A stretch of DNA of 64,000 bases from Chromobacterium haemolyticum DSM 19808 (GTDB lineage Bacteria; Pseudomonadota; Gammaproteobacteria; Burkholderiales; Chromobacteriaceae), in assembly GCF_000711885.1 (NCBI RefSeq), contig NZ_JONK01000019.1, positions 1-64,000 of the forward strand. The letters are read 5' to 3'. Positions 44,820-54,367 of the stretch are shown piece by piece. The notes under the pieces are model-generated. The model searched no databases and had not been told where the DNA came from. It saw only the letters and a program-made list of their open reading frames with translations. The position numbers and the translations under genes are program-made. The number at the start of each line of letters is the position of its first letter. Position 1 is the stretch's first letter.

Positions 44820-46052
44820 TTACAGTTTCACTTCGTCGCGAGTGATCGGGCAGGTCATGCAGTGACCGCCGCCGCGGCCGCGGCCCAATTCGGAAGCCGG
44901 AATCTCGATCACTTCCACCCCGTGCTCGCGCATCAGGCGGTTGGTGTAGGTGTTGCGGTCGTAGGCCACCACCACGCGGCGATCCAGCGCCACCACGTTA
45001 TTGCCGTCGTCCCACTGCTCGCGTTCGCGCTGGTAGGCGTCGCCGCCGGTCTGGATCACGCGGATTTCCTTGAGACCCAGCGCCTGGCGCACCACTTCCA
45101 CCAGATGCACGCCTTCATGGCGTTCGAAACGGATTTCGCCTTCGCGGTCGCCCACGTACATGCTGGTGCATGTGATGTCGTCCACCACGTCCGGGAACAG
45201 CGACAGCAGATCGATGTCCAGGAAGCTGAACACCGTATCCAGGTGCATCGCCGCGCGGGACTTCGGCATCTGGCATGCGATCACGCGAGTGGCGCCGCCT
45301 TCCTTGCCCAGCACGCGCTTGGCCACTTGCACCACAGCCTGCGGGCTGGTGCGTTCCCCCATGCCGATCAGGACCACGCCGTTGCCGATAGGCATCACGT
45401 CGCCGCCTTCCAGCGTGGCCGGGCCATGCTCCTGGTCACAATCGCCCCACCATACTTTCACCTTGCCGGCGAACATCGGGTGGAATTTGTAGATGGATTG
45501 CAGGATCAGCGTTTCCTGACGGCGCGCCGGCCAGTACATCGGGTTCAACGTGACGCCTTCATAGATCCAGCAAGACGGGTCACGCTGGAACAGGCTGTTA
45601 GGCACCGGCGGCAGTACGAATTCAGACTGGTCCAGATAGCCGCCGAACAGGCCTTTCGGATCAAACGGCAGTTCGAACTTGGCGATACCGCCCACCAGAT
45701 GCTCGGCCAGTTGCGACGAAGGCATTTCGTCCAGCCAGCTGCGCAGGTCGCGCAACATGCCGATACCTACGTTGTCGGCCTTGACCTTGCGATCCAGAAT
45801 CCAGGCGCGGGAGGCCTTGTCGTCCAATACTTTGGCCAGCGCATCGTGCACTTCCACCACTTCGATGCCGCGGGAGCGCATTTGCTCAACCATGTAGGCG
45901 TGGTCTTTCTGTGCGCGCTCTACCCAGATGACGTCGTCGAACAGCAGGCCGTGGCAGTTGTCCGGGGTCAGGCGCTTATGCGCCAGGCCGGGACGGCACA
46001 CCATCACAGTTCGCAACTTGCCACACTCGGAATGAACACCAAACTTGGTCAT
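44820..46052 (-). CDS. arcA: Arginine deiminase
   Basis: It hydrolyses arginine to citrulline and ammonia (410 aa). Family motifs are [25 protein letters not shown]-like [34 protein letters not shown] with substrate residues, [10 protein letters not shown] (catalytic His) and [10 protein letters not shown] with the nucleophilic Cys near the C-terminus. It stands between arcD and arcB. Confidence 0.97.
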   Translation of the reverse strand: MTKFGVHSECGKLRTVMVCRPGLAHKRLTPDNCHGLLFDDVIWVERAQKDHAYMVEQMRSRGIEVVEVHDALAKVLDDKASRAWILDRKVKADNVGIGMLRDLRSWLDEMPSSQLAEHLVGGIAKFELPFDPKGLFGGYLDQSEFVLPPVPNSLFQRDPSCWIYEGVTLNPMYWPARRQETLILQSIYKFHPMFAGKVKVWWGDCDQEHGPATLEGGDVMPIGNGVVLIGMGERTSPQAVVQVAKRVLGKEGGATRVIACQMPKSRAAMHLDTVFSFLDIDLLSLFPDVVDDITCTSMYVGDREGEIRFERHEGVHLVEVVRQALGLKEIRVIQTGGDAYQREREQWDDGNNVVALDRRVVVAYDRNTYTNRLMREHGVEVIEIPASELGRGRGGGHCMTCPITRDEVKL

Positions 46053-46139
46053 GACAAACTCCTTAATGATATTGGGGGAGCTGGTGGAGGCCCGAGGATC
46101 TCGCGCGCCTCCGGTAATCTTCTTACTTCTAAATCCGAC

Positions 46140-47576
46140 TTAGAGCGTCAGCGCTCCGGTGAGCAACTCGTAGCCGGCGAACAAACCCGCCACCACGATC
46201 AGCGCAGCCAGTACCGCTTCCGGACCGGTGAACGCTTTCTCGCCGCGTTCCTTGCGAGCCCACAGGTAGAACAGCAGACCCGGGGCGTACAGCACCATCG
46301 ACAGGAACAGATACTTCAGGCCGGCGGCGTAGATCAGCCAGATGCCGTAGACCGAAGCGATGGTGGCGATGCCGAACTCTTTGCCGCTGGACTCGCCCTG
46401 GGCGTAGCCCTCGCCGCGCTTGGCCACCAGCAAGGCATAGCCGGCGCACAGCAGGTAGGGAATCAGAATCATCGAGGTGGCCAGCGACAGCAGCGCCAGG
46501 TAACCCGCGGAACTGAACAGCGTGATGATCAGGAACAGTTGGATCAGACCGTTGGTCAGCCACAGCGAGGCGGCCGGAGAACCATTGGCGTTGGTGGTAC
46601 CGAATACCTTGGGCATCACGCCGTCCTTGCCTGCCAGGTAGGGTGCTTCGGAAGCCAGCAGCGTCCAAGCCAACAACGCGCCGCCCACGGAGATCACCAG
46701 ACCGGCGTTCATCAAGTTGGCGCCCCAGGGACCGATGGCTTTTTCCAGCACATAGGCGGTGGACGGGTTTTTCAGCGCGGCCAGTTCAGCCTGGGTCATG
46801 ACGCCCAGCGACAGCACAGACACCGCAACCAGCAAGGCGATGGTCAGCAGGAAACCAATCACAGTGGCCTTGCCCACTTCTTTCATGTTTTCCGCACGGC
46901 TGGAGAACATCGATGCGCCTTCGATGCCGATGAACACCCATACCGTCACCAACATGGTGCTCTTCACTTGGTCGACAACCGAGCCGAGTTTGGTCGAGCC
47001 CCAGAAATCCAGGTTAAAGGTATCCACTTTGAAGGCGAAGATAACCAACAGGATGAACAACGCCAGCGGGACCAGTTTGGCTACGGTGGTGATGGTGTTG
47101 ATGAAGGCAGCGCCGTGCACGCCGCGCAGCACTAGGAAGTGCAAGGCCCACAACAGGATGGATGCGCAGACGATGGCGGTGGTGGTATTGCCCTCGCCGA
47201 ACACAGGGAACCAGAAGGCCAGCGCCGAGAACATCACCACAAAATAGGATACGTTGCCGATCCAGGCTGAAATCCAGTAACCCCAGGCCGAGTTGAAGCC
47301 CATGTAGTTGCCAAAACCCGCCTTGGCGTAGCCATAAACGCCGCCTTCAACTTCCGGCTTGCGGTTGGCCAGCATCTGGAAGGCAAATGCCAGAGTCAAC
47401 ATCCCGAAGAAGGTAATCACCCAACCGATCAAGATAGCGCCGGCTCCGGCACCCGCCGCCATGTTCTGAGGCAGCGAGAAGATGCCGCCACCGATCATGG
47501 AGCCCACCACCAGAGCGGTCAGCGCGCCAAGCTTGAGCTTGGGAGCGCCGCCTTGGGTTTCAGTTTCCGTAGACAT
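46140..47576 (-). CDS. arcD: Arginine:ornithine antiporter
   Basis: An inner-membrane APC-family exchanger (478 aa, 12-13 segments) that brings in arginine for ornithine without energy cost. GALTALVVGSMIGGGIFSLP is the TM1 signature and EGGVYGYAKAGFGNYMGF follows. ATG 47576 with MSTETETQGG is preferred to 47609. It is the first gene of arcDABC and lies downstream of an ANR/FNR-like box. Confidence 0.93.
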   Translation of the reverse strand: MSTETETQGGAPKLKLGALTALVVGSMIGGGIFSLPQNMAAGAGAGAILIGWVITFFGMLTLAFAFQMLANRKPEVEGGVYGYAKAGFGNYMGFNSAWGYWISAWIGNVSYFVVMFSALAFWFPVFGEGNTTTAIVCASILLWALHFLVLRGVHGAAFINTITTVAKLVPLALFILLVIFAFKVDTFNLDFWGSTKLGSVVDQVKSTMLVTVWVFIGIEGASMFSSRAENMKEVGKATVIGFLLTIALLVAVSVLSLGVMTQAELAALKNPSTAYVLEKAIGPWGANLMNAGLVISVGGALLAWTLLASEAPYLAGKDGVMPKVFGTTNANGSPAASLWLTNGLIQLFLIITLFSSAGYLALLSLATSMILIPYLLCAGYALLVAKRGEGYAQGESSGKEFGIATIASVYGIWLIYAAGLKYLFLSMVLYAPGLLFYLWARKERGEKAFTGPEAVLAALIVVAGLFAGYELLTGALTL

Positions 47577-48057
47577 TTTCGTTCTCCGTGAGAGTACATT
47601 AACCTGCAAATCTGTTGTTATATAATTAAATTCTTATCATCTGAGACAATGGTATACCTCGGATTTAGTGATCGCCAGAACAGTCGAACATCCGTTTGAC
47701 CTGCATCAAATAGCTTCCCCTGCCCTATCTCACCCACTATGGCAATAGAACAAAAGCTTTATAGAACTCACCCATAAGAATGACAAAATAATAAAATGTG
47801 CAGCGCACAAAATATTTGCTTACTTTTCTTTTAAATAATTATTAATTATTGCTGCGTGAAATATTGCGGGAGACAATTCAGAAAGGGGATATTCCGGCAA
47901 GCAGAAATCAAGACAAGCGCCTATCGACGTGATAAGCGATAAAAGAACGCGGGATCAAGAACAAGGCGTAAAACGTAAAAAAAAGTGGATGCGGCCCACC
48001 ACCGCACCCACCAACACACACATCAAGAGGATAAACACATGCTGTTTGCTCGGACGC
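47577..48057. other. Promoter region of the arc operon
   Basis: 480 bp with no supported gene. It is AT-rich between about 47740 and 47850 and contains the ANR/FNR-like box near arcD, which is its only clear element. Polypurine stretches occur near 47950-48000 but no RNA or peptide gene could be supported. Confidence 0.5.
47696..47709. promoter_or_regulatory. ANR/FNR-like box upstream of arcD
   Basis: TTGAC-CTGC-ATCAA, one mismatch from the FNR/ANR consensus, lies 120 bp before the arcD start. ANR control of arcDABC is established in Pseudomonas; here it is inferred from the site. Confidence 0.7.
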
Positions 48058-48186
48058 TCACTCCGGCTTTTTCACGTTCTTGAAAATCGCCACCAGAGCG
48101 CCTAGCACCACCAGGGTAGTCACCACAATGGTCACCAAGCTTAAAATGCCGACATCGTCGGAGAGAAGCAGAGTCAGAAGTTCCAT
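48058..48186 (-). CDS. 42-aa DUF3149 membrane protein
   Basis: ATG 48186 is preceded by AAAAGGAG and the frame stops at TGA 48058-48060. The product starts MELLTLLLSDDVGILSLVTI, has one membrane helix (LVTIVVTTLVVLGALVAIF) and a basic tail. Size and the LLSDDVGILSL beginning match DUF3149 proteins as I remember them. An ANR/FNR-like box lies 76 bp upstream, so it may be an anaerobically induced small membrane protein upstream of the arc operon. Confidence 0.75.
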   Translation of the reverse strand: MELLTLLLSDDVGILSLVTIVVTTLVVLGALVAIFKNVKKPE

Positions 48187-48261
48187 CGCCACTCCTTTTC
48201 CGGGGCCACGCCCCATATAGGTTTCTTGACCCTCATCTTAGCCAGTTGGGGCGCCCGCCCA

Positions 48262-48275
48262 TTGACCCAAATCAA
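48262..48275. promoter_or_regulatory. ANR/FNR-like box upstream of the DUF3149 gene
   Basis: TTGAC-CCAA-ATCAA has the same half-sites as the boxes at 47696 and 5506. It lies 76 bp upstream of the 42-aa gene on the same strand. Confidence 0.6.
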
Positions 48276-48304
48276 ATGGCATGCCTCACAAATTTGATGC
48301 AAGA

Positions 48305-48337
48305 CAAATAAAAAGCCCCTGGCTCTAGCCAGGGGCT
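48305..48337 (-). terminator. Terminator of the iron-sulfur reductase gene
   Basis: AGCCCCTGGC, loop TAGA, GCCAGGGGCT and TTTTTATTT on the minus strand. Confidence 0.9.
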
Positions 48338-48449
48338 CATTTCCTAAAAATCAGCAACTTATATCATTACAGTTGCTCGAAAAGCGATACAGTCCGGATC
48401 CGTTCCATCTCAAAAATTAGCGCTCGTCATCCACGTCGAGCCGATGCGC

Positions 48450-49478
48450 TCACTTGCTGCCGCCCATATCCTTGGACAGGAAAAACGCGTCGGAAAAGAA
48501 TTCATCCTCCGGCAAGCCGCGTTCGCGCGTGAAGCTGCCGTGCGCGGCCTCTACCATCAGCGGCGCGCCGCAAGCGTAAACCTGATAGCCGGACAAATTT
48601 TCGAAATCCTCCAGCACCGCCTGATGAACGAAGCCGGTACGGCCCGCCCACTCGTCTGTCGGCAGCGCGTCGGACAATACCGGTATGAAGGTGATGTTGG
48701 GGTTCTGCGCCTGCCAGGCCCCGGCCAGTTCCGCCATATAGAGGTCGGCCTTGGTCCGCGCGCCCCAATAGAACACCATCTCGCGCTGGATTCCGCTGTG
48801 GATCGCATGCTCGATAATGCCCTTGACCGGGGCGAAGCCGGTGCCGCTGGCCACGAAGAGGATGGGCTTGTCGGAATCCTCGCGCAGGAAGAAGGAGCCC
48901 AGCGGGCCCTTGAAGCGCATGATTTCGCGTTCCTTCATCTGACTGAACACGTAGTCGGAGAACGAACCGCCAGGTTGATGACGGATGTGCAACTCTAGAA
49001 AAGCGTCGTCATGCGGCGCGTTGGCGATGGAGAAGCTGCGCTTCTTTCCATCCTTCATCAGGATGTCGATGTATTGACCAGCCTTGAACTGCAGGCGCTC
49101 CGATACCGGCAACTTGAGCTTGAGCACCGCCACGTCGTGGATTTTCTCGATTTTCTCTACACGGCACGGCAAGGTCTTGATCTGGATATCGCCCGCTCCA
49201 GCCACTTCGCGAGCCTCGATGGTGATGTCGCCCTGAGGGCGGGCACAACAGAACAGAGCCAGCCCCTGGGCGCGTTCGGCCTCGGTCAGGGCTTTTTCCT
49301 GGAAACCATCCTGGCTCACTTCTCCATCCACTACCTTGCCTTTGCAGGCGCCGCATGCCCCGTCGCGGCAGCCGTAGGGCAGGCCCACTCCCTGACGCAA
49401 AGCCGCTTCCAATACGGTTTCATGCGGCTCGACGCCAAATGTATGCCCGCTGGGGAGCACTTTCACCTGCGCTGTCAT
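48450..49478 (-). CDS. 2Fe-2S/FAD reductase, CDP-6-deoxyglucoseen reductase type
   Basis: A 342-aa electron-transfer flavoprotein: plant-type ferredoxin domain with Cys ligands in GCRDGACGACKGKV and LFCCARPQGD (residues 1-95), FAD domain with RSFSIANAP (about 148-156) and an NAD domain with FVASGTGFAPVKGIIE and YACGAPLMVEA. This build is that of AscD/RfbI-like reductases, widely present in betaproteobacteria as general oxygenase or sugar-deoxygenation reductases. No partner oxygenase is next to it, so the acceptor is unknown. Confidence 0.88.
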   Translation of the reverse strand: MTAQVKVLPSGHTFGVEPHETVLEAALRQGVGLPYGCRDGACGACKGKVVDGEVSQDGFQEKALTEAERAQGLALFCCARPQGDITIEAREVAGAGDIQIKTLPCRVEKIEKIHDVAVLKLKLPVSERLQFKAGQYIDILMKDGKKRSFSIANAPHDDAFLELHIRHQPGGSFSDYVFSQMKEREIMRFKGPLGSFFLREDSDKPILFVASGTGFAPVKGIIEHAIHSGIQREMVFYWGARTKADLYMAELAGAWQAQNPNITFIPVLSDALPTDEWAGRTGFVHQAVLEDFENLSGYQVYACGAPLMVEAAHGSFTRERGLPEDEFFSDAFFLSKDMGGSK

Positions 49479-49507
49479 CTGTTTCCTCTACTCAATATCT
49501 GGCTAAA

Positions 49508-50437
49508 ATGCGCATCATGCGAACCCTGATGATCATCGGCGCCGGCGATGTCGCACGCCGCACTTTGCCGGAACTGACCCGCCGCTGGCGAGTGCTGGCG
49601 CTATGCCGCTCAAGCGCGAGCGCCGAAGCGCTGCGCCGGCAGGGCGTCACGCCCATCCGGGGCGATCTGGACAACCCCGTCACTTTGCGCCGATTGGCCG
49701 GCCTGGCCGACGATCTGCTGCTGACCGCTCCCCCCCAGGAAACCGGCCGCAAGGACTTGCGCATGCGCAAGTTGTTGTCTGCGTTGGCAAAAGGTTGCAG
49801 GATACCACAGCGCCTAGTCTATATCAGCACCAGCGGCGTGTACGGCAATGCCGATGGCGCTTTGCTGGATGAAGGTGCCCGTCCTCGCCCGCACAACGAT
49901 CGCGCCTTCCGACGCTTGGACGCCGAAACCCAATTGCGAAGCTTTGCCGCAGCCCACGGCAGTCAACTGACCGTGTTGCGCGCGCCGGGCATCTACGCCG
50001 ACAACCGCCTTCCGCTGAGCCGTTTCGCCTCGCAAACGCCGCTGATCCGCCCAGAAGAGGACAGCTGGAGCAATCACATCCACGCCGACGACCTTGCCGC
50101 CGCCTGCGTGGCGGCATTGCGGCAATGCCGCGGCGGCCCTCGCGTATACAACGCCAGCGACGATCAGCCGCTTCCAATCAGCGAATGGTACCGCCGGCTC
50201 GCCGCCACGCTTGACCTGGTCTTGCCGCCCTTGCTGCCGCGCGAGGAAGTCCGCGCCCAGGTCTCCGCTGGTCTATGGTCGTATATGATGGAGTCCAGGC
50301 AGTTGGACAACAGGCGTTTGCGCCGGGAATTGCTGCCGGTACTCCGCTGGCCCGACACTGCCGTCTACCTGGCGGCGCTGGCCCAAGCGCCGGAACGCAT
50401 CGCCGTCGCGCTCGCCTCGGCGGCCAAGATTCGGTAA
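49508..50437 (+). CDS. NAD(P)-dependent epimerase/dehydratase family protein
   Basis: A 309-aa Rossmann-fold protein (TLMIIGAGDVARRTLPEL gives the nucleotide site), with VYISTSGVYGNADG carrying the SDR serine and tyrosine region and HIHADDLAAACVAAL typical of extended SDRs. It resembles YeeZ/GalE-like proteins of betaproteobacteria. Substrate unknown. It starts 30 bp from the divergent reductase and lies before trmB. Confidence 0.82.
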   Translation: MRIMRTLMIIGAGDVARRTLPELTRRWRVLALCRSSASAEALRRQGVTPIRGDLDNPVTLRRLAGLADDLLLTAPPQETGRKDLRMRKLLSALAKGCRIPQRLVYISTSGVYGNADGALLDEGARPRPHNDRAFRRLDAETQLRSFAAAHGSQLTVLRAPGIYADNRLPLSRFASQTPLIRPEEDSWSNHIHADDLAAACVAALRQCRGGPRVYNASDDQPLPISEWYRRLAATLDLVLPPLLPREEVRAQVSAGLWSYMMESRQLDNRRLRRELLPVLRWPDTAVYLAALAQAPERIAVALASAAKIR

Positions 50438-50473
50438 CATCGCGGTTTTTTTGAGTTTTCAGCAGGCTTCTCT

Positions 50474-51154
50474 ATGGAAAATCCGGCATTTCAACGCGCC
50501 ATCCGCAGCTTCGTCCTGCGCCAAGGCCATCTGTCCCCCGGCCAGCAACGCGCGATGGACGAAGGCATGCCGCGCTGGGGCATAGAATACCGCCCCGAGC
50601 GCATCGATCTGGAGCAGGCCTTCGGCCGCGCCGCGCCCAAAATTCTGGAGATCGGCTTTGGCATGGGCGGCGCCACCGCCGAAATCGCCGCCGCCAATCC
50701 GGATCAAGACTACCTGGGCGTGGAAGTGCACTCTCCCGGCGTCGGCAATCTGTGCAAGCTGATCGCGGAAAAAGAATTGAGCAATCTGCGCATCATCCGA
50801 CACGACGCGGTGGAAGTGCTGGATCACATGCTGGCCGACGGCAGCCTGGATGGAGTGCATATTTTCTTCCCCGACCCCTGGCACAAGAAACGCCACAACA
50901 AACGGCGCTTGATCCAGGCGCCGCTGGTGGAGAAGCTGATCACCAAGCTCAAGCCGGGCGGCTACCTGCACGCCGCCACCGATTGGGAAGACTACGCCTT
51001 GCAAATCATGGACGTGTTCAGCAGCCAGCCGCAGCTGGTCAATACCGCCGATGGCTACGCGCCACGCCCGGACTACCGCCCGCTGACCAAGTTCGAGGCC
51101 CGCGGCATCAAACTGGGCCACGGCGTGTGGGACGTCATTTTCCGCCGCCTCTGA
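50474..51154 (+). CDS. trmB: tRNA (guanine46-N7)-methyltransferase
   Basis: A class I SAM methyltransferase (226 aa) forming m7G46 in tRNA variable loops. Motifs: [20 protein letters not shown] (family N-terminus), LEIGFGMGG for SAM binding, [20 protein letters not shown] (catalytic Asp-Pro-Trp), and [16 protein letters not shown] at the end. Confidence 0.96.
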   Translation: MENPAFQRAIRSFVLRQGHLSPGQQRAMDEGMPRWGIEYRPERIDLEQAFGRAAPKILEIGFGMGGATAEIAAANPDQDYLGVEVHSPGVGNLCKLIAEKELSNLRIIRHDAVEVLDHMLADGSLDGVHIFFPDPWHKKRHNKRRLIQAPLVEKLITKLKPGGYLHAATDWEDYALQIMDVFSSQPQLVNTADGYAPRPDYRPLTKFEARGIKLGHGVWDVIFRRL

Positions 51155-51191
51155 TCCCCTCTCACGCCCGTCGCAAGCGGCGGGCGTCAGC

Positions 51192-51292
51192 GCCTGTTCA
51201 AAAGCTCTCCGGCCAGAGAGAGATCATGAACACGTTCTGAGCACGTACCCGCCGGGCCACGCATCACGCAGCGCGGTAGTCTTTGAACAGGC
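51192..51292. repeat. 101-bp repeat with CCTGTTCAAA ends
   Basis: GCCTGTTCAAA (51192-51202) and TTTGAACAGGC (51282-51292) are a perfect 11-bp inverted terminal repeat around a non-coding core. The ends match those of the small palindrome at 341-385. The element abuts the stop codon of the glutathione peroxidase gene. Confidence 0.6.
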
Positions 51293-51294
51293 TC

Positions 51295-51780
51295 TCAGCC
51301 GGCTCGCGGCAATAAAGCCTCGATATCCTCCAGCAACTCGTGCGGCTCCACCGCCGGCTCGTAACGCTTGACCACCCTTCCCTTCGCATCGATCAGGAAT
51401 TTGGTGAAGTTCCACTTCACCGGGTGTGGATGGGTGGAGTCTGCTTGAGTCAGCCAGCGCCACAGCGGATGAGCCCGCGGCCCGTTAACCTCCACCTTCG
51501 CGAACATGGGGAAATCCACCTCGAAGCGCGTCCGGCAAAAACGCTCGATCTCGGCCTCGTCGCCCGGCTCCTGGCCGCCGAACTGATTGCAGGGGAATCC
51601 CAGCACAACCAGCCCGCGGCCGCCCAAGCCTTGCTGCAAATCCTGCAAGCCGGCGTACTGCCGGGTGTAGCCGCACTCGCTGGCGGTATTCACCACCAAC
51701 GTCACTTGACCGGTGTACGCCGACAGCGGCTGTTCGCTGCCGTCTATGCGCGCGGCGGTGAAGTCGTAAAGCGTGGTCAT
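51295..51780 (-). CDS. Glutathione peroxidase family protein
   Basis: A 161-aa thiol peroxidase reducing peroxides. NTASECGYTRQYAGLQ has the peroxidatic Cys in the selenocysteine position, LGFPCNQFGGQEPG has the resolving-Cys region and VKWNFTKFLID the Trp/Asn of the catalytic tetrad. ATG 51780 (MTTLYDFTA) is the usual family start. Electron donor is likely thioredoxin in Cys-type bacterial members. Confidence 0.92.
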   Translation of the reverse strand: MTTLYDFTAARIDGSEQPLSAYTGQVTLVVNTASECGYTRQYAGLQDLQQGLGGRGLVVLGFPCNQFGGQEPGDEAEIERFCRTRFEVDFPMFAKVEVNGPRAHPLWRWLTQADSTHPHPVKWNFTKFLIDAKGRVVKRYEPAVEPHELLEDIEALLPRAG

Positions 51781-51836
51781 GGCCACCTCCGTCTCGTATA
51801 ATGAGCGCTCCCGAGAATCCACTCAGGCACTATCCG

Positions 51837-52316
51837 ATGTTGTTCAATCCCAGCCGGCAGGACGCCCGGCGCTTCTTCTTCGACACCTGGCAGAAATCCA
51901 AATCCGGGACGGACTTGTCCGATCTGGAAAAAATGGTGCTCCCCATTCTTATAGACCACCCGGAGTATCACGCCATTCTGGATCGGCCGGAACAGTATAT
52001 GGAACAGGAGTGGACTCCGGAAATGGGCCAGAGCAATCCCTTCCTGCACCTGGGCCTGCATGTGGCTATTGAGGAACAACGCTCCATCGACCAGCCCTTC
52101 GGCATCCGCTCCTTGTACGCCCAGCTAGCGCTGCGCCACGGCAGCGAACATCTGGCTCAGCACGCGATGATGGATTGTCTCGGCGAAATGATCTGGCACG
52201 CTCAGCGCCATGGCGGCGGACCGGACGTGAACCGCTACATAGGCTGTATTCGCGGCAAGTTGGGCATGGGAGCGGAGGAGCAGCCCCGCATCAACCCAAA
52301 TGACATCCCAGACTGA
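51837..52316 (+). CDS. DUF1841 family protein
   Basis: A 159-aa soluble protein starting MLFNPSRQDARRFFFDTWQK, the usual DUF1841 beginning, with HPEYHAILDRPEQYMEQEW and NPFLHLGLHVAIEEQRSIDQ after it. An upstream in-frame ATG at 51801 overlaps a TATAAT hexamer (51796-51801) and is less likely. Function of the family is unknown. Confidence 0.82.
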   Translation: MLFNPSRQDARRFFFDTWQKSKSGTDLSDLEKMVLPILIDHPEYHAILDRPEQYMEQEWTPEMGQSNPFLHLGLHVAIEEQRSIDQPFGIRSLYAQLALRHGSEHLAQHAMMDCLGEMIWHAQRHGGGPDVNRYIGCIRGKLGMGAEEQPRINPNDIPD

Positions 52317-52349
52317 CGCCGCACGCCCGACAAGCGCTTGCTCATGACC

Positions 52350-52374
52350 AACGCCCGGCTCAGCCGGGCGTTTT
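52350..52374 (+). terminator. Terminator after the DUF1841 gene
   Basis: ACGCCCGGCT and AGCCGGGCGT followed by TTT. Confidence 0.8.
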
Positions 52375-52575
52375 GCATTGCCCGGCGACAGGCAAAAAAA
52401 GAGCCGTGGGGGGAAACCCTCCACGGCGATCAAGCGGGGCAGCTCGTACTGGCAAAGCCAGAAGAGCAGCTTCATGCTATTCCCACAATAAACAAAATGC
52501 AAATAGTTTTTCAACAGTTAACAACAAATAAAATATTGAATCATTTATATAAATATAATATTTAAAATGAATCAT
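52375..52575. other. Intergenic region with a GC hairpin and an AT-rich tail
   Basis: No gene is supported. GCCGTGGGGG faces CCTCCACGGC (about 52403-52427) as a strong hairpin of unknown role, and 52500-52575 is nearly pure AT. Confidence 0.4.
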
Positions 52576-52602
52576 TAAAAAAAGCCGGCCTTAGCCGGCT
52601 TG
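52576..52602 (-). terminator. Terminator of the hydroxyacid dehydrogenase gene
   Basis: AAGCCGGC, loop, GCCGGCTT and TTTTTAATG on the minus strand. Confidence 0.8.
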
Positions 52603-52622
52603 AAGCCTGAAACGAACGCGTC

Positions 52623-53573
52623 TCACAACAAACGATTGCGCTCTATGCCCGCTACAAAGGCCGCGATATTGTCCACCAGCTGCGCGGCCAGACGCTCCAT
52701 CGCCTGCCGGCTGGCCCAGCCCACATGAGGGGTGACAATCAAATTGGGCAAGCGGGTTTTCAACAGAGGGTTGCCATGTACCGGCGGCTCTTCGCTCAGC
52801 ACGTCGAAACCCGCGCCGCCCAGCTGCCCGTATTTCAGCGCAGCCACCAGGTCCTCCTCGTTAACCAGGCCCCCACGCGCGGTGTTGATCAACAAGGCGC
52901 CGGGCTTCATCAGCATCAGCTCCGGCTGGGCGATCAAGTCCCGGGTTTCCTCGGTCAGCGGGCAATGCAGCGAAATCACATCGGCCTGCGCCAAGGCCTC
53001 GGCAAAAGCCACATGACCGGAGCGCAACGCCTTCGCGCCTTTGCGCTCGACGAACAACACTTCCATGCCAAGCGCGCCGGCCATCTCCGCCAGGCGCAGG
53101 CCAATACCGCCCGCGCCGACAATCCCCAGGGTCGCGCCGCGCAAATCGCGGATCGGCGCGCCGAAATGGCAGAACTGTCTGGATTGCTGCCACACCCCTG
53201 CGGCGACGTCGCGCTGATAAGCCGGCAGGTTCTTGGCCAGGGCCAGCATCAGGGTCAGCGCGTGTTCGGCCACGGTGTCGTCGCCATAATGACGGATATT
53301 GCAGACCGCGATGCCCAGCTCGCGACAGGCGTCCAGGTCGATATGGTTGTAGCCCGTGGCGGCCACCGCCACCAGCTTAAGCCCGGGCAATTGCTCCAGG
53401 GTTTCCCGACGCAACGGCACCTTGTTGGTGATGACGATGTCCGCCCCCGAGCAATTCATCGCCGCGTCTTCGACGCTGGTGGAGGGGAACTCGTGATATT
53501 CGGACGGGAACGGCAAAAGCGGAACCGGGACAGGCAAGCTGTCCCGGTCAAGAAACACGACGGAGTGGGTCAT
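52623..53573 (-). CDS. D-2-hydroxyacid dehydrogenase (glycerate dehydrogenase-like)
   Basis: A 316-aa NAD-dependent enzyme of the HprA type, reducing hydroxypyruvate or glyoxylate. The NAD site is LGIVGAGGIGLRLAEMAGAL, the catalytic residues lie in INTARGGLVNEEDL (Arg), GAGFDVLSEEPP (Glu) and TPHVGWAS (His). Exact substrate is not proven. It overlaps no neighbour and probably shares a transcript with the DUF2189 gene upstream (12-bp gap). Confidence 0.88.
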   Translation of the reverse strand: MTHSVVFLDRDSLPVPVPLLPFPSEYHEFPSTSVEDAAMNCSGADIVITNKVPLRRETLEQLPGLKLVAVAATGYNHIDLDACRELGIAVCNIRHYGDDTVAEHALTLMLALAKNLPAYQRDVAAGVWQQSRQFCHFGAPIRDLRGATLGIVGAGGIGLRLAEMAGALGMEVLFVERKGAKALRSGHVAFAEALAQADVISLHCPLTEETRDLIAQPELMLMKPGALLINTARGGLVNEEDLVAALKYGQLGGAGFDVLSEEPPVHGNPLLKTRLPNLIVTPHVGWASRQAMERLAAQLVDNIAAFVAGIERNRLL

Positions 53574-53584
53574 CGGCTATTCAG

Positions 53585-54367
53585 TCATCTCTCGAAAGTG
53601 ATCAAATCGCGGTAAGCATGCCAGCTGGCCAGCGCCAGAACCGGCATGATGATGATCAGGCCCAGGAAATAAGTCGCAAAGCCCACCGCGCTCAGCGTCA
53701 CAATGATAGCCGCCCATATGCCCATCGTCAGCAGATTCTTCAGCACCGCCTGCACGCTGGCGATCATGGCGGTGACGGTGTCCACCTCCTTATCCAGCAT
53801 CAAGGGGATAGAGACCACGCTGACCGAAAATACCACCTGAGCAAACAGGAAGCCCACCGCGAAGTAAGCCACCAGGAAAGCGAGATTGTCCGGATTGAAG
53901 GCATTGACCACAATGTCATTCAAGGATGGCAAGGCGGCGGTGTCGTAGAACAGCGCGAACATCAGCAAAGACACTCTGAACCAGCCGAACACCAGCACCG
54001 CCAGCAAGGCCGCGTACAAGGTGAAAGCCGGCAAGTTGACGCGCCAGGCCGCCATGCTGTGCGCCAGCTTGACCCGTCCATGACCGTCGAAAGCCTCCAT
54101 CTGCTTGGCGATGTCGTACAGACCTATCGCCAGAAAGGGGCCGGCCAACAGGAAAATGGTGGCGAAGGTGATGATCAGCTCAGGAGAGTGTTCGGAGTAC
54201 AAGGTCAGCAAATACCCCATCAATACGAATACCGCGCCGTAAAACAGGCAGTCGGCCGGGGCTTTTTGAAAATCGCGGAAGCCTTTTTTCAGCCATTGCA
54301 ACGGCCGGGAGGTTTCCACCCTGCGCGCAACCGGGCGATCGCGCGGGATATCGTGAGTCGCGTCCAT
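53585..54367 (-). CDS. DUF2189 membrane protein
   Basis: A 260-aa inner-membrane protein with about six hydrophobic segments and the DUF2189 beginning WLKKGFRDFQKAPADCLFYG, followed by GPFLAIGLYDIAKQME. The family is unstudied and is sometimes linked to cytochrome c oxidase clusters; no such link is visible here. Confidence 0.85.
   Translation of the reverse strand: MDATHDIPRDRPVARRVETSRPLQWLKKGFRDFQKAPADCLFYGAVFVLMGYLLTLYSEHSPELIITFATIFLLAGPFLAIGLYDIAKQMEAFDGHGRVKLAHSMAAWRVNLPAFTLYAALLAVLVFGWFRVSLLMFALFYDTAALPSLNDIVVNAFNPDNLAFLVAYFAVGFLFAQVVFSVSVVSIPLMLDKEVDTVTAMIASVQAVLKNLLTMGIWAAIIVTLSAVGFATYFLGLIIIMPVLALASWHAYRDLITFER

Noticed and set aside
44772-47135. A 787-codon open frame on the plus strand over the arc operon
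   Set aside because: It is antisense to arcB, arcA and arcD, which have full motifs; its product is His/Gln-rich low-complexity sequence as expected from GC-rich shadow frames.
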